A stretch of DNA of 64,000 bases from Anastrepha obliqua (taxonomy: Eukaryota > Arthropoda > Insecta > Diptera > Tephritidae), in assembly GCF_027943255.1 (NCBI RefSeq), contig NC_072892.1, positions 166,906,792-166,970,791 on the forward strand, read 5' to 3'. Within the stretch, counting starts at the first letter, position 1; every line of letters starts with the position of its first letter. Both the position numbers and the translations under genes were made by a program. The notes under the pieces were generated by a model. The model worked only from the letters and a program-made list of their open reading frames with translations. It had not been told where the DNA came from and made no database searches. Shown here piece after piece: positions 54,895 through 64,000 of this stretch.

Positions 54895-55080
54895 AGTACA
54901 ATAAATTCATTTCTTTTTATATTAAAATAAATAAATAATTCTGTTTAATAAAATTCCATTCCATGCTTTCCATGACTTCTGCATGCATTATATTGAAATA
55001 ATAGTTAAATTATTGATTTGTTGATAAAAGAAGTTTCACTTCAATCGTGCGGGTTCCGTGAACTACCACACACTTTCTTT

Positions 55081-55710
55081 TTTTACAAAACATTAACTTT
55101 TTATGGAGGAGGGAAATGAAATAGCGGATATTTGTGCAAGGAAAGGCCGTGAGCTTAACCTTCAGCGAGTGGTGGAGGACTTGAACATTCCTCTGAACGA
55201 ACTATGCACTACGATTGACTTGAGGGTAATCGCGGAAATATAGGTGATCTCTGACTACTAACTGCAGGGTCTCCAAAACGCTCTGGCCAAAACTGAATCC
55301 TAAGAGTGCAAAATACCCGCTTGGATTAAAAAAATCAACTACTCGTACCAGCGTCCTCACAGGTATTATAAAGGGTCACCGCACTATTGGCACCCTAGCC
55401 AGTAGAATGGGTGTACCTCACAATGACTTTTGCAGGAGTTGTGGAGATGAAACAGAAATTGAGTCAGTGCAACACCTCCTCTGTGAATGCCCTGCACTTC
55501 AAAGAAACCGTACCAAATATCTTGCCGATTATTTCTTTGAAGGCCTGGAACTTTTTAAAATGTTTTACTAGAGAGACTGGTTACCTTCTCAAAAAGATCT
55601 AAGTGGTTTAAGCAAATTAGTTAGTGGAAGGAAAACAAATGCAGGTATCACAATGGGCCTGGGGGCCACCAACAGTCTTGTCTTGAACAAGCAAACTGAC
55701 TAACCTAAGC
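55081..55710 (+). pseudogene. I-like RNase H C-terminal fragment with Cys/His tail
   Basis: G-N-E-I-A-D-I-C-A-R-K-G near 55110 is the last acidic block of RNase H. At 55410-55500 the reading F-C-R-S-C-G-D-E-T-E-I-E and S-V-Q-H-L-L-C-E-C-P-A-L gives a complete C-C-H-C tail. Frame changes separate the parts. The 3' end has CTAACCTAAGC near 55703-55713. Confidence 0.7.
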
Positions 55711-56078
55711 TAACTTATTATGTATCTATAAAACCATTCATTCAAGCTTCCATTAGCTGGAATAACCATCTCGATCGGGGTCCGGAAACGATTGCATGCG
55801 CAAATAATGGTATTATTTGCAGCCTTCAGAAAAAAAATGGTGTTATGCGGAAGCTTATTGGTTTTACACTCAAGAACGTTTCATACGTAGTAATCTAGAG
55901 GATTAACTTCTTGGGAGTTACACGGCCATAAGTTCAGTGTTAAGTGGTCATGGAAATTTTCAGCCAACAAATATTGTAACGCCTCAACTAAAAATAATTG
56001 ACGCTAAGTAAGACATTTGCAACGAAGGCAATAGGCAGACCAAGATCAAGATGGAGTGATGAACTAAAAGGCGACATC
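55711..56078. other. Unassigned DNA
   Basis: No motif recognised. Confidence 0.25.
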
Positions 56079-56345
56079 ATCATCATCATCATCCGGTAGC
56101 GATTACAGCTCAGGGTGAGCTTTAACTTCATCCACAATCCTCTTCCAATCTACACGGTTCATAGCAACAGATCTCCAGCTCCTAACTCGTAGCTTTTCCA
56201 GGTCGGCTATGGCATGGTCAAGCCAGGTTAACCATGGACGTCCTCGGGTTCGGGTCATCAGACAATTCGTTGATATAAAAGATTTTTGGGGGCGGCTGTC
56301 TATCATGCGCACAATGTGCCCTAATCATCGCAGCCTTTGGGATTT
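56079..56345 (-). pseudogene. RTE-like 3' end with trinucleotide tail
   Basis: The minus strand reads T-R-G-R-P-W-L-T-W-L-D, L-E-K-L-R-V-R-S-W and D-W-K-R-I-V-D-E-V-K-A-H-P-E-L then stop at 56103, the last part of RTE-like proteins. An ATG/GAT trinucleotide run (56078-56093) follows, the usual RTE-like 3' tail. Confidence 0.75.
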
Positions 56346-56389
56346 AATGTAAAAGTCAACAACAGGAAGGAATCTGAAAGGGATTGGTT

Positions 56390-56900
56390 CAAATGGAGAC
56401 ATTTTGTGCAACAGGCCAAAGTTCACAAAGCTCATGAATGATGAGGCTGATGATCTTGTGTCACCAGCGCTTTGTGCAAAGGAGCAGAGTCTTGCTGAAA
56501 CAAGGACTGCAAAGGGTAATCACTGCGTTCACTACCAATCCAGGATGCCACTACTGTCTCTGAAACCTCGATATATGCGGCAGAATTCAGTCGAATTCCT
56601 TAAGTAAAGAAGTATGTAGTTGGTCCTTTGTGGCTCACAACACCTAAAACCACAGCAGTAGTTGAGTAGCTAGAAACTGCGTGTGTATGACAACAGGAAC
56701 TTCTATAGGATTGGATCATAGCCATTTCTGGGGTTGGTCTTTTGGTTTTCTAAAAATGTTTTTTGTTATAGAAAACTGTAACATCTCAGACGCTTCAAGG
56801 GGTTTAATTTTGTTAAGAAGGCATTTTGATCAGATAACTCGCTGTATTCGTTGTTGCTCTGAGAAAACTGACTTTTTTGCATAACGTCGGATTCATTCCG
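56390..56900 (-). pseudogene. Tc1-like transposase fragment (DDE region)
   Basis: The minus strand reads V-L-G-V-V-S-H-K-G and A-S-W-I-G, then L-F-Q-Q-D-S-A-P-L-H-K-A at about 56500. Q-Q-D-S-A-P holds the second catalytic Asp of Tc1/DD37D-like enzymes. The first and third sites are not recognisable. Confidence 0.55.
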
Positions 56901-57960
56901 GAGATCTGCATAGACAACTCGAGGCATAAGACCCTGAGACACATTATATATATACGTGATCTTTTAACTCTTATTTGAAGCATAGAGCGCCAACCACTCC
57001 TCTTCGCCAACGGGCACAGTTTTGTGCTGGGGATCTTAGTTCGTTCCACTACGAGTATAACCTAAGAGACTTCGTTTTAGTTTCTCTTGAACGCCGCCAG
57101 GTAGAACGTGGTCTGCCAATTTTTCTACCAGTTCGTTGAAATGGATTCCAGCGTAGCGCTTGCTTAGCGATATTGTCGTCATTTTTCCCTAGCGTGTGGA
57201 CAATCCATTGCTATTTCCTTTTTTTGATTTCTGACGCAATGTCGATCTGGTTAGCTTGCGCCAACAACTCGGTGTTGATTATTGTCCGGCGCTAGAAATT
57301 TCGCAAAACCCGACGAAGGCAGATTTACGAACGTTTGCAGGTGTTTCGTGACCTTCGCAGCTACTTTCGAGGTGGTGCAACCACCAGCTTAGTGATATTG
57401 CTGTTTTGCCACAATGGGCCGGTGTAGTCGAAAGATGAGTTAGCTTTGCTTTATTCTATATTCGACATCCACCTCAGAACCGCCATCCGCGATGACCATG
57501 CAGCCAAGTTAGAATCTATCAACGGTTTCGAACTGTTGTGCATCCACTATCAGTGGTTCCGACTTGGCGTTATTGAGAAGCAGCGTTTTCGTTTTCCCGA
57601 TGTTGAGTTTGAGATCGGTTGCTTTCAACTTCTCCTGCATGGCTAATTCTTATTTTTATCATTTCTTGTATGTGAGCAAACAGATGTCATGAGCGTATGC
57701 CAGGTATCTGAAAAATGTGTTGTTATTCTGCCATTGGATGCCCCTCTGTTGGTTTTCGCTACGCTCAAGACATCTTCGAAGATAAGAAGAAAAATAATTG
57801 GTGACAGGATGCAGTCCTTTCGTACACCACCCGCTCAAGAGCTCTCGTTAATGATCGCTTGCACTCATTGAATAAATTCCATGGAAGAGACCGTCTCAGA
57901 ACGTTCCACGGTTTTTTGTTTTTTTTTTTTTTTTGCAACAAATTCGTCATTCCCGCCTGA
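56901..57960 (-). pseudogene. RTE-like RT remains (same type as 584-1345)
   Basis: From about 57890 down, the minus strand reads G-G-V-R-K-D-C-I-L-S-P-I-I-F-L-L (normally R-Q-G-C-I-L-S-P), a decayed active-site region, K-R-K-R-C-F, then N-T-E-L-L-A-Q-A-N-Q-I-D-I near 57270, W-I-V-H-T-L-G-K-N-D-D-N-I-A near 57185 and G-R-P-R-S-T-W-R-R-S near 57100. The I-x-H-T-L and D-x-N-I-A-K blocks match the fragment at 1080-1140. Many stops. Confidence 0.7.
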
Positions 57961-59839
57961 TGCTTCCTATTCACGACGAGCCTTGTGAACGAATCAACGG
58001 ACGCACTTAAGAATTCTCTTCTTTTAGAGATTCCTAAATCGGTGTGATTTTCACAAATAGTGCCGATAAGTGCATGTCTCTTCATTTCTTGAGTTAATTT
58101 CTAGTCTTCTATGTCTTCTCTAAAAAAAAGCAAAAATAAAAATGATGGATTCAGAAAATTACAGCCATAAAGATGCATGTCCTCAACTACCGTATGCACC
58201 CTGTATTTATTTAAAGCTAGATGTCAGCCTTGTTTTATGTAATTTCCTGCTGAGTTGCCTGGGACACCTTGACTTTGGGTTAAGTTCTTTGAGTAAATTA
58301 GTTTATGGCAAAAAGTTGAACAGTTTCGGCTGAAAGTTAAAAATGTTATCGCATTACTTTTAATGGTGTGTGTGTGTATGCGTGTGTGCAAAGATAATTT
58401 TCGTCTACAAAGCTGTTGAAGTAACTAGGCATGAAATAAATTTCAGAAGACTGCTAAGTTGGCCAAATGGATAATTTTCTTATTTAATTAATGGTTTCGA
58501 AGAAAAGCGCATAGGGCTACAGTGAGTATTGGTGCCTTTAATTTAATAAGTCATAGGTTATTTACAAAGTTTCTATGAAAAACATAATTTCAACGATTAT
58601 ATTGCTCAGTTCGAGCAAACTTTGCTCACAAATTAATATTTGCTTTGAAGTAGTTTTTCGTAAATTTAAGTGATGCGATTTTTATTTACGAAAATATTAA
58701 TGAATTTGCCGTTTCAACTTTACTTTCTGAGACAAGTCTCTACTTAGGGCAATTTACAACCACTAATCTATTATCCTAATTTTATTATCAAATTTCCAAC
58801 TTTCTTCTCACTGAAATGAATGCCAAACTGAACTGAATACTATTGGCTAAAAAGGTATTTAACTACAGAAGCCAATCGTTAGCTACAGCTGCTTAGCTAA
58901 TAGCTTGATGACCGTGCAGGAGGTAATGTCTCTTCACGATCTATCCTTAAGACACCCGTTTCGGTTTTTAAATCTCTTCCGCGGGTTTCACTCTGGAGTC
59001 GTAGTGGTTATCATTTCCAAACAAAGCTATTAGTCCATTAGCTCGGCCATCGGCGATCTCTGCAGGAAATGGCTAACCAGAACAAGCCCTTCGATCTTAA
59101 TTCATAGACGCTTAGGGGCAAAAAATACATGGCAGATTAGCTTTCAGATATAACCCAGTACATCTTTTCTGAAACAAAGCACTTTGTTATGCCATAGATT
59201 TTTTATATAAAATATACGATGTGCTAAACAGCCATAAAAAATGACCTTTTAGGCAAATTTTTCACAATCGAAAATTTAATAAATATTTTATGGAAATATA
59301 CATATTTTTTTCATTCTCCTACAAACACCAGATAAATCCAAGCATAAAGTTTGGCACAAATTTAAAAGAAGTCCAAGATTTTTTAATGAAAATATTAGAG
59401 CTCGTCCAAGAGAGAGATTAAAATCTCAAGCCACTTAGATGAATATAATGATCAGCCTGTGCAATTTCGGGCGGAGCGTCTAAATCATGCCCTAGGGAGA
59501 CTCCTAATGTAGTGAAAAGTTTTATCTCCATATCAAGAAGATGGCTATCATTAGTGTATTTAGGTTACAGGAAGCGAGTCGCTGGAGGGAAAAAACTTAT
59601 GGTCACGCCAGTCCATTATTACGGCAAACTACTTAGTTCACCTCGAGGGGGACTGATTACGTCATGCCCACGATGACATTCAGAACGGATTTTGCCACTA
59701 TCTTTCCATCTAAGGAGGAATAGAATAAGGAATTCTGACTAAGCAACTACTGTCTATAAAGGTAAGTACGAAAAACTAAAAACTTTTCTCCAATTTTCAT
59801 CGTTTTCTGCATTGAATTCACTTAGAATTAATTTTCCCG
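57961..59839. other. Unassigned DNA
   Basis: A TG run lies at 58366-58384. No TE protein or TIR is recognised in about 1.9 kb. It may include host sequence. Confidence 0.25.
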
Positions 59840-61520
59840 TTAATTACGATTTTTCTAAAAAATGTTTCTAAACTCAGCGAGTACAGGACACCTTCCAATA
59901 AAATGCTCCACATTTTCTACTTCGTTCAGATTGCAGAGGCTACACAGTTTTGGAGTGTTTCCGAATTTATTGGCATTCCACATAGGCAGGCCACATCGCG
60001 CTTTGAAAATCATTGAGATATCTGCAATCCGCATTCCTTCTTTTTCGTAGGTTGAACACTTTGTTTGGTGGAAGTATTTGTATATGCGTGATGCACTTGT
60101 GAGGGCAAAAACTGTACAACTGCGTGCCATTGATGCATTTGTCGAAAGTTAATCCGAATTATGAGCCTATTTCATTTAGATGTTTATAAAGGGTTTTTAA
60201 ATAACAGGTGTTACAGATGAATGGATTGCGCTATCGAGAGATGGTTAACGATTTTTTATGGCCGGAATTGGATGGTATTGATTTGGACAACGTTTATCTT
60301 CAACAAGACGGGGCGCTAAGTGCCACACAAGCAACGAAACCATTGATCTTTTACGGGAAAAGTTATCTCTCGAAGAGGTGATCACAATTGGCCACCGAGA
60401 TCTTGTGATTTAACACCTTGTGACTTTTTTATTTGGGACCACGTGAAAGATAAGGTCTACGACAACAGCCAACAGCGCAGGGTCGATTCAAGACCTCAAA
60501 GATGGAGTTCGTGAGGCTATCGAGGACATAGGGCAGCCACTTTGCAATTCAGTTATGAAAAATTGCATGAAAAGGATATTGTCCTGTAAGCGTAGTCTTG
60601 GGGAAGAGGGGGCTTTCTTCAGCTACGGTTTCTAGCGAAATTGCATAGCTCGGCGTGAATCTTTAGCATCCGTGGCATGAAATATATTTGTAGTTTGTCG
60701 ACCTCATCCGATAATATATAGCCCCACACTTGTGCAGCATAAGATTGTAAGGATCTACAGACAGGTTGAATAAGTTTCAATTTATTTTTTAACAATGCTT
60801 GGCTGCATTGTTTCTGGCTTCCACATGTTTTCCGAATGTCATTTCTGATGTAAGTATGACACCCAAATAGCGATATTCCGTCACAGCTCAGACATCTTCG
60901 CCATTGTACCACGACTTTTCTAACTGCGATATTCTAAAAATCATAATTTCCGATTTACTTGGATTAACTTCCATACTCCATTCGGTACAATATTTTTCCA
61001 GTCTATATATCATAACTTGCATGGTCATTGGATTATCTGCTAACAGCACAATATCGGCCGCGTATAATTGTAGTAGCCTTGTATTAATGTTTTGAACTAT
61101 TATACCATTTCCCAAATAATCATGTAGGTCGTTCGGGTACAGCGTAAGTAAGAGTGCTAATAACACACATCCCCGCTTTACTCCTGTAGCAGTCTCAAAT
61201 AATCACACACTTCTTGTTCTGTCCACACATCCATTTTGGTATTATGGTATATATTTTCGTTAATATTATAGATTTTCGTGGGTATACCGATTTAACTCTA
61301 CTTATACAGCAACAGTTTTCTGGAGGCTGTGTCAAAAGCTGGTTTAAAATCCGCAAAATAGGAGTATTCTTTTTTGTTTTCGTTGAATTTTGCGTGTACA
61401 ATGGACGCCAAATTATTAATATTTTCCACAGCTGAAAAGTTTTTTCTGAAACCTGCTTGGAACTCCGTTTATATCTCATACGCTTCGACCCAATTTGCAA
61501 ACCTTGTATTTATTATTCCC
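59840..61520 (-). pseudogene. Non-LTR RT with mutated active site (YAAD), split by a DD41D relic
   Basis: From 61500 down: a decayed finger region, then L-T-L-Y-P-N-D-L-H-D-Y-L-G and L-Y-A-A-D-I-V-L-L-A-D at 61064 and below. The catalytic box is Y-A-A-D instead of Y-A-D-D. Next come V-N-P-S-K-S-E-I-M-I-F, V-C-R-S-L-Q-S-Y-A-A-Q-V-W-G, and, after the insertion, L-C-S-L-C-N-L-N-E-V-E and V-E-H-F-I-G-R-C-P near 59920, a C-C-H-C tail. No RNase H was seen. The clade is not certain. Confidence 0.75.
60190..60625 (+). pseudogene. DD41D transposase C-terminal half inside a non-LTR element
   Basis: The readings M-N-G-L-R-Y-R-E-M-V-N-D-F-L-W-P-E-L and V-Y-L-Q-Q-D-G-A, then C-D-L/F-x-P-C-D-F-F near 60410-60430 and S-I-Q-D-L-K-D-G-V-R-E-A-I in another frame match the C-terminal half of DD41D enzymes. 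The second and third Asp sites can be seen. The N-terminal half is missing and frames are broken. Confidence 0.65.
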
Positions 61521-62149
61521 ATCAGCACCTTAGCCGCACAATTCATAAATGAAATTCCTCTGTAGTCACTGGCCAAATTTGGATGACCCCTTCCGAATAT
61601 GGAAAAAATTATTGTCTCCTCTAATTTTTTTTTTATTTTTACTTATTTGGTTTTATGTCTTTATAAAAATACATATAGTTTATACTATAACAAAAAGTCA
61701 TCTAGCTTGAAGTTTCGAATTTTGTACAAAATAAAAACAAAAAAAAAATTTTGTTTTAAATTTGCATAAACTTTTCACATTTTTTGGCCAGAATTTCCAA
61801 AAAAATGTTGGTATGCAGTTTTTTAGTCCAGTCAATTTAGGTTTAACATCGTGCCAATTTCAAGTAGAACCAAAATTGCGTTGATTTATGACAATTTTTT
61901 TTCTGACGGTCTTAAGCGTTGGCTTTCATAAAGCAAAAGCTCGAAATTTTTTAAGTGACTGGAAATTAACAAAAATCAATACACTTTGTTGTAAAAAAAT
62001 ACATTGAGCCATAAAACTGGAGGAATTGGCGAAACATGTATCAGTACAAGAAAGAAGTCAAAGATAAATAAAGAGTGCAATTTTTTTCTATTCAAATCAA
62101 AAAATTGAATTTTTTTCATTGTTAAAACTAATTCTTGATATAGTGTTTA
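61521..62149. other. AT-rich DNA, possible dispersed repeat
   Basis: A patch at 61810-61920 (GTATGCAGTTTTTTAGTCC and TTCTGACGGTCTTA) resembles ones near 27200 and 51930. No coding signal. Confidence 0.3.
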
Positions 62150-63350
62150 AACGAGGCGTGTTCAAAAACTATAATGAAGGTTTCAAATTTCGCGGGCTAC
62201 GTACATTCGACTTTCGGTCATTATTATTTTTATGTTGGTACACTCGTCTTGAATATATGTTCATGGTTTTCGCAATATAGCATCTTCAGTTTGTTTATGA
62301 GAGGCATAAATAAAACAAGAGTTTTGAGTGTTCGGCGATTTTCTGCTATCGAAAGAAATGACTCAAAGAAATTGCATCAAATTTTGTGTAAAAAATGGAA
62401 TTAAGGGCTCAAAAACACTTGAAATGTTGACAGTAGTATATGGTGAGAATACTCTGAGTCAAATTAATTTTTACAAGTGGTACAACTTTTACACAGAAAG
62501 TCGAGAAGATGTGAATGACGACGCCCGCTCTGGACGCCCCAACACACCAACAACCGATGAAAATGTTGAGAAAGTGAAGAAAATTGTTATGGAGAATCGT
62601 CGAATCACAATGAGAAAAGTTGCTGAGAATGTTGGCATATCGGTTGGCTCATGCCATCCTTTCAGAGATTGTGGACATGAAGCGTGTGGCAGCGAAGTTC
62701 GTTCCAAAGTTACTGGATTTTGTCGAAAAATAACGCCGCGTGAGCGTCGCTAAGAAATTGTTCAATGATGTAAAGGATGATCCAGATTTGCTTAGAAGGG
62801 TCATAATTGGTGACAAATCATAGGTATACGGTTATGACATCGAAACCAAAGCCCAATCGTCCCAATGGAAGAGTCCAGGAGAGCCAAGATCAAAAAAAGA
62901 ACGCCAAGTTCGATCAAATGCCAATGATTAACTCACTGTTTTTATCGACTACCATGACATAGTGCATCAGGAGTTCTTACCACAAGTTCGTACGGTAAAT
63001 AAGGAGTATTACCCAGAAGTTGTGCGCCGTTTGCGTGAAGCAATGCAAAAAAACGCCCGGAATTGAGGGAAAAGAATCCATGGCTTTTGCATCCTGATTA
63101 TGCACCTGCTCACTCATCTTTACTGGTGAGATATTATTTGGCTAAAAACAACACCGTTATTAGCCACCGTATTCACCAGATTTGGCCCCCTGCGACTTTT
63201 CCCAGCTCCCAAGATTCAAGAGACCCATGAAAGGACAGCGTTTTACGACGGTTGAGCAGATTAAAACCGAATCGAGAGAGAGCTCAAGGATATATGGGTG
63301 ATTCTCCGCGTAGCGCAGAATTCCATGGCCCAGTCATTTTTAAATAAATA
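62150..63350 (+). pseudogene. Cecropia-type mariner, broken
   Basis: The frame from 62357 reads M-T-Q-R-N-C-I-K-F-C-V-K-N-G-I-K-G, then E-D-V-N-D-D-A-R-S-G-R-P and E-N-R-R-I-T-M-R-K-V-A-E-N-V-G-I, the N-terminal HTH region of cecropia-type mariners. After frameshifts, I-I-G-D-K appears near 62800 (first Asp), H-P-D-Y-A-P-A-H-S-S near 63095 (second) and L-A-P-C-D-F-S near 63190 (third). The C-terminus decays after 63240 and the right TIR was not found. Confidence 0.8.
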
Positions 63351-63539
63351 AATACTATTTACAGTAATGAATCTAACATAAAAAAGTACTTTCTGCGATT
63401 ACAAACAAAAACCAGTAGTTGTATCTATTAAAAAAAATAGAATTTTCTTCAAAACTGCAGTTTAAGGTGCCAAAACGTCACGATGAAGCCTGTCGCCAGC
63501 ATCACTTATAAAATATTTAAAAACCAATATTTTAGTAAA

Positions 63540-64000
63540 GTATAATAATCAGGCTGTAAAAGTCTTCGTTTATTTAGGAACCAGCATTAACACCGATAAC
63601 AATGTCAGCCTAGAAATCCAACGTAGAATCTCTCTTGCCAACAGGTGCTATTTTGGACTAAGTAGGCAACTGAGCAGTAAAGTCCTCTCTCGTCGAACAA
63701 AACTAACACTCTACAAGACTCTCATCATGCCCGTCCTAACGTATGGCGCAGAAGCTTGGACGATGACAACATCCGATGAAGCGACGCTTGGAGTGTTCGA
63801 GAGAAAGATTCTGCGTAAGATTTTTAGACCTTTGCACGTTGGCAATGGCGAATATCGCAGACCATGGAACGATGAGCTGTATGAGCTTTACGACGACATA
63901 GACAAAGCGCAACGAATAAAGATTCAGCGCCTACGCTGGCTGGGTCATGTCGTCCGAATGGATACAAGCGCTCCGGCCCCGAAAACATTCGATGCAGTAC
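63540..64000 (+). pseudogene. RTE-like RT, C-terminal part, runs off the window
   Basis: The reading gives V-F-I-Y-L-G-T-S-I-N-T-D, L-Y-K-T-L-I-M-P-V-L-T-Y-G-A-E-A-W-T, V-F-E-R-K-I-L-R-K-I and I-Q-R-L-R-W-L-G-H-V-V-R-M-D in one frame without a stop to the window edge. It lacks the active-site region on its 5' side. A piece of the same family lies on the minus strand at 35650-35990. Confidence 0.8.

Larger units (their letters stand above)
53797..55045 (+). mobile_element. Mini-Helentron, third copy, with internal deletion
   Basis: The 5' end TTTTTGAAGTGAAACTTC (from about 53795) and the 3' AAAGAAGTTTCACTTCAATC (55024-55043) match the other two Helentrons. The leader contains two tandem units of about 83 bases (53829-53911 and 53912-54003), the first with an 11-base hairpin stem GATGAAACGCT/AGCGTTTCATC. 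A composite SINE sits at 54079-54390. An ORF start and a nuclease C-terminus follow. Rep and helicase are missing. Confidence 0.8.

Noticed and set aside
1..64000. CRISPR arrays, bacterial operons and ribosome binding sites
   Set aside because: No regular spaced repeats. The content is clearly eukaryotic mobile elements.

Overview
This 64 kb window is eukaryotic, AT-rich and made almost entirely of transposable-element remains. No complete host gene, rRNA or standard tRNA gene could be recognised. The mix points to a dipteran insect: mauritiana-, irritans-, mellifera- and cecropia-type mariners, DD37D and DD41D Tc1/mariner relatives, Jockey, I-like, R1-like and RTE-like non-LTR retrotransposons, EEP-nuclease Helitrons (Helentrons) and a tRNA-derived SINE. 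A TE-rich true fruit fly (Tephritidae) is my best guess, but that is inference from family content only.

Layout. 0-6.3 kb: an RTE-like fragment, an old SINE fragment, an I-like RT piece and an I-like copy with RNase H. 6.8-9.8 kb: a minus-strand Jockey element split by a full-length mauritiana-type mariner (7185-8469). 10-14.5 kb: two irritans-type mariners and Jockey, RNase H and RTE pieces. 16.5-21.1 kb: an R1-like RT, a mellifera-type mariner split by a TTAA-flanked MITE, a cecropia-type mariner and a long-TIR MITE. 21.1-23.7 kb: a three-level nest, RTE containing a SINE containing a MITE. 23.9-25.2 kb: microsatellite-rich, possibly unique DNA. 25.3-29.4 kb: a SINE carrying a nearly perfect foldback element, followed by more MITEs.

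31.4-34.3 kb: an I-like element that appears to be split by a 1.2 kb mini-Helentron, which is itself split by a double-headed SINE. 35.6-38.9 kb: RTE and RNase H fragments and a second Helentron that keeps helicase C-terminal and EEP nuclease coding sequence. 39.9-41.3 kb: a DD37D transposon. 41.3-49 kb: scattered relics and simple repeats. 49.1-51.2 kb: a piggyBac-like fragment and a nearly intact DD41D transposon. 52.2-55.0 kb: a DD41D-derived MITE in a SINE tail and a third Helentron carrying another double-headed SINE. 55-64 kb: further I-like, RTE-like, Tc1-like and mariner remains, ending in an RTE-like RT cut by the window edge.

The genes form no pathway. The biology lies in how the elements nest, truncate and recombine. 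The best leads are (1) a SINE with two convergent tRNA-like promoters, seen twice; (2) mini-Helentrons in which the start of the ORF is joined to the C-terminal nuclease, one keeping an open 133-codon frame; (3) SINE TA tails repeatedly hit by TA-targeting DNA transposons; and (4) MITEs with different ends and target sites but a shared internal core.
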